This document shows, in pieces, positions 8,602 to 17,229 of a stretch of 64,000 bases of DNA. The notes under the pieces were generated by a model. The model ran no database searches. It was not told the origin of the DNA and saw nothing but the letters and a program-made list of their open reading frames with translations. The stretch comes from an uncultured Campylobacter sp. (lineage in GTDB: Bacteria > Campylobacterota > Campylobacteria > Campylobacterales > Campylobacteraceae): NCBI RefSeq assembly GCF_937921625.1, contig NZ_CAKZTI010000048.1:1-64000 (forward strand), in the 5' to 3' direction. The position numbers and the translations under genes were made by a program. The stretch's first letter is position 1. Every line of letters starts with the position of its first letter.

Positions 8602-9624
8602 CTAAAAATCATCGAAACTCAAACTTCCTTTGCTATAGTTCGTGACCTTGCTCTCGAAAAAGTTGCTCTTCTGATCGTTAAATTTAGAAAAATCATCGAC
8701 CCATTTTATCGGATGTTTCGCGCCGTATCGCTTCTCAAGCCCGATGGCAAGCAGGCGCTGATCGACCAGATAGTGGATGTATTCTTCGATGATGTCGTCC
8801 GTAAAGCCCATGATTTGGTTATCCGTGATGTATTTGCCCCAATCTATCTCTAAGTTTCCCGCCGTCTCGAACATCTCGTAAATTTTATCCACGTTGCGCT
8901 TATTAAAAAGATCGGCGCGCTCCTTGCGGACGGAATTTATCATGTTTTGAAATAGCAGCAGATGCGTGATCTCGTCGCGCTGTATGAAGCGGATCATCTG
9001 CGCGCTGCCTAGCATCTTGCCCGCGCGAGCAAGCGCATAGATCGACGTAAAGCCGCTGTAAAAATAGATCCCCTCTAAAATTTGATTCGCCACCATCGCT
9101 AGCAGCAGCTTATCGTCGCTAACCTCGCCCGCGAGCTCCTCATAGACGCTTGAGATGTAGTCGTTTTTCCTGCGGAGCATATCGTCGTGCTTCTCCATCT
9201 CGTAAATCAGATCGGTGTTTTCACAGATCGCCTCGACCATGACGGCATAGGATTTGCTGTGGTTGGCCTCCTCGTAGGCTTGGCGAGCGAGCACGGCGTT
9301 GATCTCCGGAGCCGTGATGTAGGGGTTGATATTATCGGCGAGATTGTTGGTCTGAAAGCTATCCATCGATATCAGCTGGCTCCACACGAGATCATACATC
9401 CGCTTCTCGGCGCTTGTGAGATTGAAGTTATAATCGCGCACGTCGTCCGTGGTATCGACCTCTTTGGGAAACCAGGTGTTGGCCTCCATCAGATCCCAAA
9501 GTTTCAGCGCCCATTGATATTTCGCCTTGGTAAAATTTAAAATTCCCTGTGGATTGCCGCCGAAGATCTTGCGATCGGTAAGCGTCTCGTCGGAGAAGGG
9601 GTTGTAGATTTTTTTCCTATCCAT
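8602..9624 (-). CDS. nrdB: Class I ribonucleoside-diphosphate reductase beta subunit
   Basis: Small, radical-bearing subunit (340 residues) of aerobic class Ia-type ribonucleotide reductase, which needs oxygen to form its tyrosyl radical. Metal ligands and radical tyrosine are visible: EEANHSKSY (Glu, His, Tyr), a second Glu region in NQILEGIYFYSGF and RDEITHLLLF. The C-terminal tail ends LSFDDF, like the tail that docks to the alpha subunit. nrdA is not adjacent. Preceded on its strand by a TAAAAT -10-like sequence near 9652-9657. Confidence 0.95.
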   Translation of the reverse strand: MDRKKIYNPFSDETLTDRKIFGGNPQGILNFTKAKYQWALKLWDLMEANTWFPKEVDTTDDVRDYNFNLTSAEKRMYDLVWSQLISMDSFQTNNLADNINPYITAPEINAVLARQAYEEANHSKSYAVMVEAICENTDLIYEMEKHDDMLRRKNDYISSVYEELAGEVSDDKLLLAMVANQILEGIYFYSGFTSIYALARAGKMLGSAQMIRFIQRDEITHLLLFQNMINSVRKERADLFNKRNVDKIYEMFETAGNLEIDWGKYITDNQIMGFTDDIIEEYIHYLVDQRLLAIGLEKRYGAKHPIKWVDDFSKFNDQKSNFFESKVTNYSKGSLSFDDF

Positions 9625-9952
9625 TTTTTGCCTTTTTAAAAATTTCGGCGTATTTTAGCCAAAGCAAGCTAAATTTACCTTTTGTTTTGAAGCGGCAATG
9701 GCTACGCGGCGTGAAATTTGGCGAGAAGTTAAATTTGCGCAGTAAAATTTAAAGCTCTTGATAAACATAGAATTTTACGCCGCAGACGGAATGAAATTCA
9801 AACATAGCAAGCGGCGGCAAGGTTAAATTTTAAAGCTTCCCGCAAGGCGAAATTTATCGTGGCACAATATACACCGGACAATGCGCGCTAGATAAATGCG
9901 CTAAAAAATTTCATCGCATTCATCGCGGCAAGACGCTCGTGGCGGCGCAAAT
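9625..9952 (-). other. Intergenic between nrdG and nrdB
   Basis: About 330 bp, AT-rich with AAATTT tracts. It holds the likely nrdB promoter (-10-like TAAAAT at 9652-9657, minus strand). No gene seen. Confidence 0.5.
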
Positions 9953-10675
9953 TTAATCAAAATTTCGAAGTTCGATCTTCAGATCGGTACGGATTTTGCT
10001 CGGATCAAAGCTTGCAAGCGGCGCGTTTAAATTACCGAAATTATCGCCGGTGGGTAGAAAGTTTTGCAGATAATAGACGCCACGGTAGCCCTCGCTCCAT
10101 AAAATTTGCGCCATCTGCTCGATCTTTGCTTCGTTTAAAAAATCGGCATGCACGGTCGTACGCACCTCAAATTTAAAATTTAGCCGCAGCAAAAGCCTAA
10201 GAGTTTGCAGAAGTCTATCATATAAATTTGACTTTGTAATAAGCTCAAAATCCTGCCGCGGCGCCTTAAAATCAAGCGCGATATAATCTATCAGCCCTAG
10301 GCTTAGCGCCTCTTCAATCTTTTTCGGATTTGAGCCGTTGGTATCTACTTTGAGCAAAAAGCCGCGCCGCTTAACTTCGTGCGCCAGCGGGATAAAATCG
10401 CTCGCACAGGTGCATTCGCCGCCGCTAAATACGATGCCCTGAAGCTTGCCCGCGCGCGCATCCAAAAAACGCAGAAACTCTTCGTTTGAAATTTTACCCC
10501 CTGAAGTAACGATTTGTGGGTTGTAGCAATAGATGCAGCGCATATTGCAGCCGCAAAACCACGCAATCGCGGCGATGTGATCAGGAAAATCAAGCATCGT
10601 AAACGGCGTGATCTCGTAAATCTGCGCGTTACGCAGATTTAAGGCTTGCGGCGGCTTCGTATGCGTTTGTTGCAT
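9953..10675 (-). CDS. nrdG: Anaerobic ribonucleotide reductase activating protein (radical SAM)
   Basis: Radical SAM activase of 240 residues that installs the glycyl radical on class III ribonucleotide reductase. The iron-sulfur motif is CGCNMRCIYCYNP (CxxxCxxC around residue 45) with the SAM motif VFSGGECT near 85. It is longer than E. coli NrdG and fits the NrdG2 type. It follows the small glycyl-radical gene and nrdD on the same strand, so the target is encoded next door. The start ATG has only a weak ribosome site and may rely on coupling to the preceding gene, which stops 17 bp upstream. Confidence 0.9.
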   Translation of the reverse strand: MQQTHTKPPQALNLRNAQIYEITPFTMLDFPDHIAAIAWFCGCNMRCIYCYNPQIVTSGGKISNEEFLRFLDARAGKLQGIVFSGGECTCASDFIPLAHEVKRRGFLLKVDTNGSNPKKIEEALSLGLIDYIALDFKAPRQDFELITKSNLYDRLLQTLRLLLRLNFKFEVRTTVHADFLNEAKIEQMAQILWSEGYRGVYYLQNFLPTGDNFGNLNAPLASFDPSKIRTDLKIELRNFD

Positions 10676-10692
10676 TTGGCCGGTAGCGGCGA

Positions 10693-10857
10693 CTAGGCTA
10701 TTTGTTTTTTGTCTTTTTTCTCTTCAAAAAAGACGCGCTCTTTGTGTTCGCCCTTCTTTCCGATATTAAAGCTCTCTACTGGGCGTAAATAGCCCATTAC
10801 TCTTGTGTAAACGACGCATTTTGTGCGTTTTGCTTCTAACTCTTTTGGAAATTCCAT
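10693..10857 (-). CDS. Separate glycyl-radical C-terminal segment of class III NrdD
   Basis: A 54-residue gene lying between nrdD and nrdG. Its sequence (MEFPKELEAKRTKCVVYTRV, then MGYLRPVESFNIGKKGEHKE, then RVFFEE) matches the extreme C-terminus of ordinary single-chain NrdD proteins, including the RVMGY glycyl-radical site (Gly22 here). The main nrdD gene stops at TAA 10897-10899, before this segment and just after its CPKC zinc site. A 39-bp gap with a strong AAAGGATGGAG ribosome site separates the two genes, so this is an independently translated subunit rather than a frameshift remnant. The class III enzyme is therefore split, with radical-carrying glycine supplied in trans. It would act with NrdD and be activated by NrdG. 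Confidence 0.88.
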   Translation of the reverse strand: MEFPKELEAKRTKCVVYTRVMGYLRPVESFNIGKKGEHKERVFFEEKKDKKQIA

Positions 10858-10896
10858 TCTCCATCCTTTCATTAAGATTAAAATTTAAATCGCTAT

Positions 10897-13005
10897 TTAG
10901 GCGCCCTTGCTCTGCTTGGCTTTGTATTCCGCGAGTAGCTCCTCGTCGCATTTCGGGCAGTATTCATGCTCGCCGCTGATGTAGCCGTGCTTATGACAGA
11001 CGCTAAAAATCGGCGTGATCGTGATATAAGGAAGCTTGTAGTTTTGCACTACGCTTTTTACGAGCTGTTTGCACGCCTGAGCCGAGCTGATGCGCTCCTT
11101 CATATACAGATGCAGCACCGTGCCGCCGGTATAGGAGCTTTGCAGCTCGTCCTGCATCGCCAGCGCCTCAAACGGATCGCTTCCGAAATTTGCAGGAAGC
11201 TGCGTAGAGTTGGTGTAATATATGTTTTTATCAAATCCCGCTTGGATGATGTCTGCGTAGCGCTTCTTATCCTCTTTGGCGAAACGATACGTCGTACCCT
11301 CGGCAGGCGTGGCTTCGAGATTGTATAGATTGCCCGTGCTCTCCTGAAACGAGCGGATCTTCTCGCGCAGATACTCAACCATTTTAAGGGCAAATTTACG
11401 CCCAAATTCTGTCGTAATATCCTCTTTGTTACCGCTGAAATTTCGTATCATCTCGTTTGCGCCGTTGATGCCGATAGTGCTAAAATGGTTATTAAAGCCC
11501 GGCAGATAACGCTTCGTATATGGATACAAGCCGCGCTCAAACATCTCGGTTACAAATTTTCGCTTCTTTTCAAGCGTCGATTTGGCAAGCTCCAAAAGCT
11601 CGTCCAGCCTCGCATACAGCGCCTCTTCGTTATTTTTATACAGATAGCCTAGGCGGGCTAAATTTATCGTTACGACGCCGATGCTTCCCGTCATCTCCGC
11701 GCTTCCGAAAAGCCCTCCGCCGCGCTTTAGAAGCTCGCGCAGATCGAGCTGCAAGCGGCAGCACATCGAGCGTACGGCGCCAGGCTTATACGCCTTTGGA
11801 TTGGGTACGCGCTCGCCTTTTTCGTTCGTGATATATTGCGAGCCGATAAAATTTTGAAAATAGCTAGAGCCTACCTTGGCGGTGTTTTCAAATACCGCGT
11901 CGGCCGCAGGAGTATCCCAATCAAACTCCTCCGTTAAATTTACCGTAGGAATCGGAAAGGTAAAGGGCTGACCACACTTATCGCCCGTCGTTAAAACCTC
12001 GTAAAACGCGATCACGATGCGGTTCATCTCAGGCTCGAAATCGCCGTAAGTCATCGCCTCAAGCGAGCCCTTGCCGCGCCTTTTAGCCTCGGCCAAAAGC
12101 TCCTCGTCGCGTAAATTTTTAAATAGATGCTCGTTGTTATGCGTAGGAATCTGCGTTTTTAGATCATCCGGGCAGGTCATATCGATGGTGACGTTGGTAA
12201 ATGGGCTCTGACCCCAGCGCGCCGGAACGTTTAGGTTAAACACGAAGCTTGTGATCGCCTTTTTGACCTCATCGTCGCTTAATTTATCGCGGAAAACGTA
12301 TGGCGCTAGATACGTATCAAAGCTGCTAAACGCCTGCGCGCCCGCCCATTCGCTTTGTAAAATTCCAAGGAAATTTGCCATCTGATACAGCGCTTCGCGG
12401 AAATGCTTCGGCGCCTTGCTCTCGACTCTGCCGCGCACGCCGTTAAAGCCCTCGTTTAGAAGCACACGCAAGCTCCAGCCCGCGCAATACGCCGTAAGGC
12501 AGTCCAGATCGTGGATATGATAGTCGCCGTTTCGGTGTGCCGCGCCCTCCTCGCGAGAGTAAATTTTATCGAGCCAGTAGTTTGCGATGACCTTGCCGGC
12601 AGTGTTATTGATCAGGCCTGCGTTTGAGTAGCTGGTATTGGAATTTGCTAAAATTCGCCAATCCTGCTTGCTGATGTATTCATTGACCGTCTGGGTACAG
12701 TTGATATAGGTCGTATCCTCCTCAAGCCCCAGGATGTGCTCACGCTGCATCTTGTGTGTGTGGCGATAGATCATAAAGCTTTTCAAAACGTCGAAATCGC
12801 CAGCTTCGAAGAGCTTTTTCTCGATGAGATCCTGAATATCTTCGACGCTTAATTTCTCTTTAAAAACGATCGCGCTCATTACATTATTAAAGACTTTTTC
12901 GTCAAACTCGCTACCAACGCTTTTGTAGGCTTTTTTGATAGCATCTTTTATTTTGTAGGATTGAAATTCTTGAAAACTTCCGTCTCTTTTAATGATTTTT
13001 TTCAT
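10897..13005 (-). CDS. nrdD: Anaerobic class III ribonucleoside-triphosphate reductase, main subunit
   Basis: Oxygen-sensitive reductase making dNTPs under anaerobiosis (702 residues). An N-terminal ATP-cone (about 1-95, KKIIKRDGSFQEF) is followed by the catalytic barrel with NGDYHIHDLDCLTAYCAGWSL, FTNVTIDMTCPDD and RSMCCRLQLDL. It ends at a cysteine cluster, CHKHGYISGEHEYCPKCDEE, that binds zinc in the family, and then stops without the usual RVxGY glycyl-radical region. That region is the next gene (10693-10857). The first possible start is GTG at 13011; ATG at 13003-13005 is preferred because MKKIIKRDG is the usual N-terminus. A -10 box lies at 13042-13047. Confidence 0.94.
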   Translation of the reverse strand: MKKIIKRDGSFQEFQSYKIKDAIKKAYKSVGSEFDEKVFNNVMSAIVFKEKLSVEDIQDLIEKKLFEAGDFDVLKSFMIYRHTHKMQREHILGLEEDTTYINCTQTVNEYISKQDWRILANSNTSYSNAGLINNTAGKVIANYWLDKIYSREEGAAHRNGDYHIHDLDCLTAYCAGWSLRVLLNEGFNGVRGRVESKAPKHFREALYQMANFLGILQSEWAGAQAFSSFDTYLAPYVFRDKLSDDEVKKAITSFVFNLNVPARWGQSPFTNVTIDMTCPDDLKTQIPTHNNEHLFKNLRDEELLAEAKRRGKGSLEAMTYGDFEPEMNRIVIAFYEVLTTGDKCGQPFTFPIPTVNLTEEFDWDTPAADAVFENTAKVGSSYFQNFIGSQYITNEKGERVPNPKAYKPGAVRSMCCRLQLDLRELLKRGGGLFGSAEMTGSIGVVTINLARLGYLYKNNEEALYARLDELLELAKSTLEKKRKFVTEMFERGLYPYTKRYLPGFNNHFSTIGINGANEMIRNFSGNKEDITTEFGRKFALKMVEYLREKIRSFQESTGNLYNLEATPAEGTTYRFAKEDKKRYADIIQAGFDKNIYYTNSTQLPANFGSDPFEALAMQDELQSSYTGGTVLHLYMKERISSAQACKQLVKSVVQNYKLPYITITPIFSVCHKHGYISGEHEYCPKCDEELLAEYKAKQSKGA

Positions 13006-13041
13006 AAGCACCCCGAGAATTTTCTGAATAAATTGGCAGAA

Positions 13042-13047
13042 AGTATA
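13042..13047 (-). promoter_or_regulatory. -10 box upstream of nrdD
   Basis: TATACT on the minus strand 37 bp before the nrdD start. It would drive nrdD, the small glycyl-radical gene and nrdG. Confidence 0.45.
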
Positions 13048-13137
13048 TCAAGGAATCTTTAACTCAAAATTAAAGGAACGAGCGGAATATCCGTTACAAA
13101 TTTTGCTTATAAAAAACGAAATTTAACCAAATCTCGC

Positions 13138-13143
13138 TATAAT
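13138..13143 (+). promoter_or_regulatory. -10 box upstream of the LpoB-like lipoprotein gene
   Basis: TATAAT on the plus strand 33 bp before the lipoprotein ATG, in the divergent region shared with nrdD. Confidence 0.5.
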
Positions 13144-13176
13144 CGCGGAGTTTATTTTATAAAATTTGGAAATGCT

Positions 13177-13809
13177 ATGAAAAATTTTAAAATAAGTTTT
13201 TTCGTTATTTTACTATGTGTCTTTTTAGCAGGCTGCGCTGCGCTTAAAGGCTCTAAAAGCACGGATAATTCGGCGCTTACCGGAGGCATAGATCACGCAG
13301 GATATCCAAACGCATATCTGGAGCGCATTGCAGGCGAAAGCATCGCTGATCTACTCTCAAAGCGTATTGTCGGCAAGAAAGGCGGTAGATTTAGTGTCGT
13401 CGGCATCGAGCCACTGGATGGAACGAACGCGCGCGGCGTGGATGCGGAATTTTTAAGCAAAAAAATTAGAATTTCACTGCTGCATTCAGGCAAAGCAGTC
13501 GTCACAGACGCCCCAAGTAAAGATGAACTCGTATTTAGCAACGATGGCGTAAGCCGTGGCTATCACGCCGTAGAAAGCGGCTCGATCTACGCGCCGGATT
13601 ACATCTTGGTAGGTAAAATTTTACCGCAAAGCCCCGCTGTGGTAAATGACGGTAAAGCAGAATCTAAAAAATCAAAAAATTTAAATTCTGCAGCTAAAAA
13701 TTCTACCGCACAAGCAAGCGAGAGCCTATTTTTAGAGCTTTCGATGATAGATACTCGCAACAACAAAAGCGTGTGGAAGTATAAAAAAGCGCTTCAAAAG
13801 CAAATTTAA
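13177..13809 (+). CDS. LpoB/CsgG-like lipoprotein
   Basis: A 210-residue lipoprotein with signal peptide and lipobox FLAGC at residues 16-20, so Cys20 should be acylated. The mature part (AYLERIAGESIADLLSKRI, GGRFSVVGIEPLDG, DAEFLSKKIRISLLHSGK, YILVGKIL, LFLELSMIDTRNNKSVWKYKKALQK) follows the pattern of LpoB-type penicillin-binding-protein activators and related CsgG-like folds: a strand with the DxTxG-like part, a YxxxGxI strand, and a C-terminal strand about non-identical stress or state. A serine/lysine-rich insert lies at about 157-178. It probably stimulates peptidoglycan synthesis or shapes an envelope structure, but the partner is unknown. Confidence 0.6.
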   Translation: MKNFKISFFVILLCVFLAGCAALKGSKSTDNSALTGGIDHAGYPNAYLERIAGESIADLLSKRIVGKKGGRFSVVGIEPLDGTNARGVDAEFLSKKIRISLLHSGKAVVTDAPSKDELVFSNDGVSRGYHAVESGSIYAPDYILVGKILPQSPAVVNDGKAESKKSKNLNSAAKNSTAQASESLFLELSMIDTRNNKSVWKYKKALQKQI

Positions 13810-13860
13810 GGAATTTTTCGCTAAACTCACGGTTCATTTTTTTGAAAGGCGGTGAGGAAA

Positions 13861-14073
13861 GTGCCTGGAGTAAAGGTATATCCGAACGAATCATTTGACG
13901 AAGCTTACAGACGCTTTAAGAAACAGACCGATCGTAACCTAGTCGTTACCGAGGTCCGTGCGAGACGATTTTTTGAGCCGATGACGGAAGTCCGCAAAAA
14001 GCAAAAAATTTCAGCTCGCAAAAAGATGCTTAAACGTCTTTACACGCTACGTCGCTACGAGTCACGCTTGTAG
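13861..14073 (+). CDS. rpsU: 30S ribosomal protein bS21
   Basis: Small basic ribosomal protein (70 residues) near the mRNA exit region of the 30S subunit. The sequence [20 protein letters not shown] is followed by [16 protein letters not shown] and [13 protein letters not shown], a full-length match to Campylobacter bS21. GTG at 13861 is chosen because known orthologues begin MPG; a GTG nine bases upstream (13852) is in frame and cannot be excluded. The AAAGGCGGTGAGG stretch upstream provides the ribosome site. A probable terminator follows at 14080-14125. Confidence 0.95.
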   Translation: MPGVKVYPNESFDEAYRRFKKQTDRNLVVTEVRARRFFEPMTEVRKKQKISARKKMLKRLYTLRRYESRL

Positions 14074-14079
14074 CGGTTT

Positions 14080-14125
14080 GCGCGGATTTGCGGATTTTAA
14101 ATTTGCAGATCTGCGCGAAATTTTA
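14080..14125 (+). terminator. Probable rpsU terminator
   Basis: The stem GCGCGGATTTGC (14080-14091) pairs, with a few G-U pairs, to GCAGATCTGCGC (14105-14116) and is followed by GAAATTTTAT. Position just after rpsU supports intrinsic termination. Confidence 0.5.
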
Positions 14126-14343
14126 TCTCACATCTTTTTAAATTTACAGCCCGCTTAAAAATTTTATCCGCCCCGTCAGCGCCGAAATTCCGCTCTAAAT
14201 TTTAAAATTTACTCTTAAATTTACCCGCCTTTTTGCGGCAGCTGCTTTATACAATATGTCCGCTGGCGAGCCGCTAAATTTTGAAATTTATTTTTACCTA
14301 TTCGTTTTTTAGATATACTTTTGCTAAATTTCAAGGAGCAACC

Positions 14344-14937
14344 ATGGACTTAAACGACTATCTACACACTCAAGATCAGCAACCCTCAAACCCTCAAGAA
14401 AAAGAGGTAGCACTCATCAAATACACCTTCATCGCAGCCTGCGCCTTAAAAGCTATAGCCGAACTAGTGCTATTGCTATTAGGGATTTACGGCGGATTAG
14501 GAGTATTACTAAGCGCAGCGGCATTCGTGCTTTTTATCTTTAGCATTTATAATATCTCTAAACTTACCGTAAGCCGCAACCTTTTGCGCAACGTAGCCAT
14601 TGCCTTTGCGGCGATATTTATAGGCGTATTGTTATTTATATTTTTAGCGGGCGGCATCATCGCTCAAATACTACTTGCGTTGGGATTTATCGCATCGTTT
14701 CTGTTTTTTTATAGATTTTATCAGGAACTTGCCGATACTAGCGGAGTTGCGATATTTTCATATTGCTTTATCGCGCTTGTACTTGCAGCTATTGCAAATG
14801 CATTTTTGGCGCGTTTTTCGCTGCCTGCTACGGTACTGCTCAGCTTAGCGGCTCTTGCACTTAATGCTTTTGCTATGTTCAGCGTAGAGGGCTTTTCTCG
14901 TTCGTATTATTCTTATGATCTTAGAGGCAAGAGATAA
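14344..14937 (+). CDS. Multi-pass inner-membrane protein, function unknown
   Basis: Predicted protein of 197 residues. After a hydrophilic N-terminus (DLNDYLHTQDQQPSNPQEKE), it has roughly six hydrophobic helices (AACALKAIAELVLLLLGIYG, LLSAAAFVLFIFSIYN, VAIAFAAIFIGVLLFIFLAG, LALGFIASFLFFYRFYQ, FSYCFIALVLAAIANAFLA and a last one near 165-185). ATG 14344 is chosen over an in-frame upstream ATG at 14281 because TTTCAAGGAGCAACC directly precedes it. No family recognised. It is followed 76 bp later by the secreted hydrolase-like gene on the same strand, also with AAGGAGC. Confidence 0.65.
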   Translation: MDLNDYLHTQDQQPSNPQEKEVALIKYTFIAACALKAIAELVLLLLGIYGGLGVLLSAAAFVLFIFSIYNISKLTVSRNLLRNVAIAFAAIFIGVLLFIFLAGGIIAQILLALGFIASFLFFYRFYQELADTSGVAIFSYCFIALVLAAIANAFLARFSLPATVLLSLAALALNAFAMFSVEGFSRSYYSYDLRGKR

Positions 14938-15013
14938 ATTTTGATTGCTTGATCGGTTGTGAAAAGACCAGCAAAGAGCTAAATTTTTAAAATTTAAAAT
15001 CAAGGAGCAAGCC

Positions 15014-16003
15014 GTGGTCTATTTCAAACACATATTTCTCGCGCTGTTTTGCGGGGTACTGTTTTGCGGCGTACTTTACGGCGAAAATCCACATAAAATT
15101 TCAAAACAAAATTTTAAATCTGACTTCATCTGGGGCGTTACGATCGACGACGGCTGGTATGAGGACGCGCAAGATGCCTCGGGCGCGAAGCTGCAAAGTA
15201 TCGTGCGCGCCCTGCAAACCCTACCCACAAAGCCCACAGTGCGCGTCGTGATGTCAAAAGAAATTAGCCCGCGCGAATATGAGCCTCTTTTTAGGCGGCT
15301 TAGCGAGGTTTCATACGTGATGGCCTGCCCCGTGGACTCCTACGAGATGAGCTCGTACAAAAATGTGAAAAGCTACGAAAAGAGGTTCGCGGATGCCTTC
15401 GCTGCGCTCGCGCCTTATGTCGCGATTTGGGAGATCGGCAACGAAATAAACGGCGAGGGCTGGCTCGGGGACGATGCGAATTTTATCGCCGCTAAGATAA
15501 TCGCGGCATTCGAGTTCATCCACAAAAAGGGCGCTAAAACGGCGCTTACGGCGTATTATACGCCGAGCGGAGCGCAGAAAACGCAGATGCACGAGTGGCT
15601 GCAAAAATTCGTGCCGCAGGATATGAAAGAGGGGCTGGATTATCTTTTCGTAAGCTACTACGAGGACGATAACGAGGGCTTTGCGCCTGATTGGAGCGAA
15701 ATTTTTACCGATCTGCAAAGCGCCTTTCCCGCTTCAAAGCTTGGCATCGGCGAGTGCGGAAACACGGCGGCGGACGCTACGCAGGCGAGCAAAAAGGCGA
15801 TGATGAGGCGATATTATACGATGCCGCGCTACGCGAAAAACTACGTGGGCGGGTATTTTTGGTGGTATTTCGTACAAGACTGCGCAACGGGCGGCGAAGC
15901 GGGCGCCTCAAACAGCAAAAATCGCGGCACGCGCAACAAAGCGAAAGCCGCGGACGAGCTGCTAAAAAGCCTTAGCGAAGCAATAGGCGAAGCGTACAGA
16001 TAA
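15014..16003 (+). CDS. Secreted glycoside-hydrolase-like TIM-barrel protein
   Basis: Exported protein of 329 residues starting at GTG with CAAGGAGC ahead of it. Residues 1-23 form a signal peptide. The mature part looks like a (beta/alpha)8 clan GH-A fold: FIWGVTIDDGWYED, VAIWEIGNEINGEGWLG with the Asn-Glu pair normally holding the acid/base glutamate (about residues 141-151), LDYLFVSYYEDD, LGIGECGNTA with a candidate nucleophile glutamate, and GGYFWWYFV. Substrate is unknown; a role in polysaccharide or peptidoglycan-associated sugar cleavage would be inference. Such enzymes are uncommon in Campylobacter, which does not live on sugars. Confidence 0.6.
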   Translation: MVYFKHIFLALFCGVLFCGVLYGENPHKISKQNFKSDFIWGVTIDDGWYEDAQDASGAKLQSIVRALQTLPTKPTVRVVMSKEISPREYEPLFRRLSEVSYVMACPVDSYEMSSYKNVKSYEKRFADAFAALAPYVAIWEIGNEINGEGWLGDDANFIAAKIIAAFEFIHKKGAKTALTAYYTPSGAQKTQMHEWLQKFVPQDMKEGLDYLFVSYYEDDNEGFAPDWSEIFTDLQSAFPASKLGIGECGNTAADATQASKKAMMRRYYTMPRYAKNYVGGYFWWYFVQDCATGGEAGASNSKNRGTRNKAKAADELLKSLSEAIGEAYR

Positions 16004-16071
16004 TGCGAGGAGGATTTCAAATTTAAAGCAAAATTTTATGCTTTTTAGGTGCAACGAGGTAAAATTTAGAT

Positions 16072-17229
16072 ATGAAAACTTTTATAAAAATTTTAAAAAT
16101 TACCGCCTTGGTCGTGAGCGTTGCATGCGTACTTTTTGTGCTGTATATATTTGTGATTTTAAATTTGCTTTTTTCATCCGATACGCCCGAGGGTTGCGAT
16201 CCTAGTATGCCCACTAGCGCTTGCGATTATATCGATGAAAAATTTGAAAAAGAGCTACAAAATTTGCCTCCCGTCGCCGCTCTGCCTAGCCTAGAAAAAA
16301 GGCCCGTATTTTGGCTAGGCGAAAAAAAATTCGCAGGAGGCGCGAAGTTTAATTATCTATACATTAAGGACGATTTTGGGGTCTGGCTTAGGTATGAGGA
16401 CAGCGATAGCGACGACTTTTTGCTACAAAAAGATATGCCAGAGTGCTACTATGGATACGACGAGATCGATCGTTCGCCGGACGAAAGGTGGGTAAGTGGA
16501 GAGCTTGGATATTATAGCTACGGCATCTACGATATTTCGCTTTTTGAAAATGAAGCCAAGATATTTTCTCAAACGGCGCATAAGGTCGTGAGGAAATTTA
16601 TCGGTTTCTTTAATCTACACTCTATGAGGGGCACATCTTTTGCAGCTCCGCAAGGCACCGAGGAAAATTTAAACGCTATAAGCGAGCTTCAAACTCCGCT
16701 TGCGGATTTTCCGCAAAAACCGAACTACTCTGCGCTTGGTTGGGCTGATAAATCTGAAGCCAGAGGCTATGTCGGAGATGAAATAGCCAAAAAGCTCGCT
16801 CGCAACGTCTTTGAGATAGAGGGCGATGGGTGGCGACAGACCATCCGTATAAACAGCCGCGCCAAGGATATCAAGGTTATCTGCGGAGATGAAATTTGCC
16901 TCGCGCTTGCCTTTGATGAGAGCGAAATCAATAGCTGCGATAACGACGCTGCATCCACGGCAATTTATACGCTAAATTTAAAGCAAAAATTTAATAATTT
17001 TCATACGCTTACTAGTAGGAATTTTAACTACGTAAAGCTCGGCGATAAGTATACTTTAGACGATGTGGAATCCTTTAAAATAGTTTTATCGAGATTCAGA
17101 TATATCGAGGGGTATAACAAAGGTCGTGAAATCACGGACTACGAGGTTATCTTGCGAAATAGCGAGGGCGAGCAGGTCAATGAAATTTGCAGAAATGAAA
17201 TTAAGAGGGCTCGCAGCCGCTTGCGATAA
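16072..17229 (+). CDS. Membrane-anchored protein of unknown function
   Basis: A 385-residue protein with one N-terminal membrane helix (about residues 5-35, KITALVVSVACVLFVLYIFVILNLLF) and a large outside domain rich in acidic and aromatic residues. Cysteines at CDPSMPTSACDY could form a disulfide. No known domain recognised. The ribosome site is weak (GAGGTAAAATTTAGATATG). Third of three same-strand envelope genes of unknown role (14344-17229). Confidence 0.6.
   Translation: MKTFIKILKITALVVSVACVLFVLYIFVILNLLFSSDTPEGCDPSMPTSACDYIDEKFEKELQNLPPVAALPSLEKRPVFWLGEKKFAGGAKFNYLYIKDDFGVWLRYEDSDSDDFLLQKDMPECYYGYDEIDRSPDERWVSGELGYYSYGIYDISLFENEAKIFSQTAHKVVRKFIGFFNLHSMRGTSFAAPQGTEENLNAISELQTPLADFPQKPNYSALGWADKSEARGYVGDEIAKKLARNVFEIEGDGWRQTIRINSRAKDIKVICGDEICLALAFDESEINSCDNDAASTAIYTLNLKQKFNNFHTLTSRNFNYVKLGDKYTLDDVESFKIVLSRFRYIEGYNKGREITDYEVILRNSEGEQVNEICRNEIKRARSRLR

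Noticed and set aside
8307..8612. 101-residue minus-strand ORF between pcm and nrdB
   Set aside because: It overlaps both genes, lacks a ribosome site, and has no protein-like pattern.
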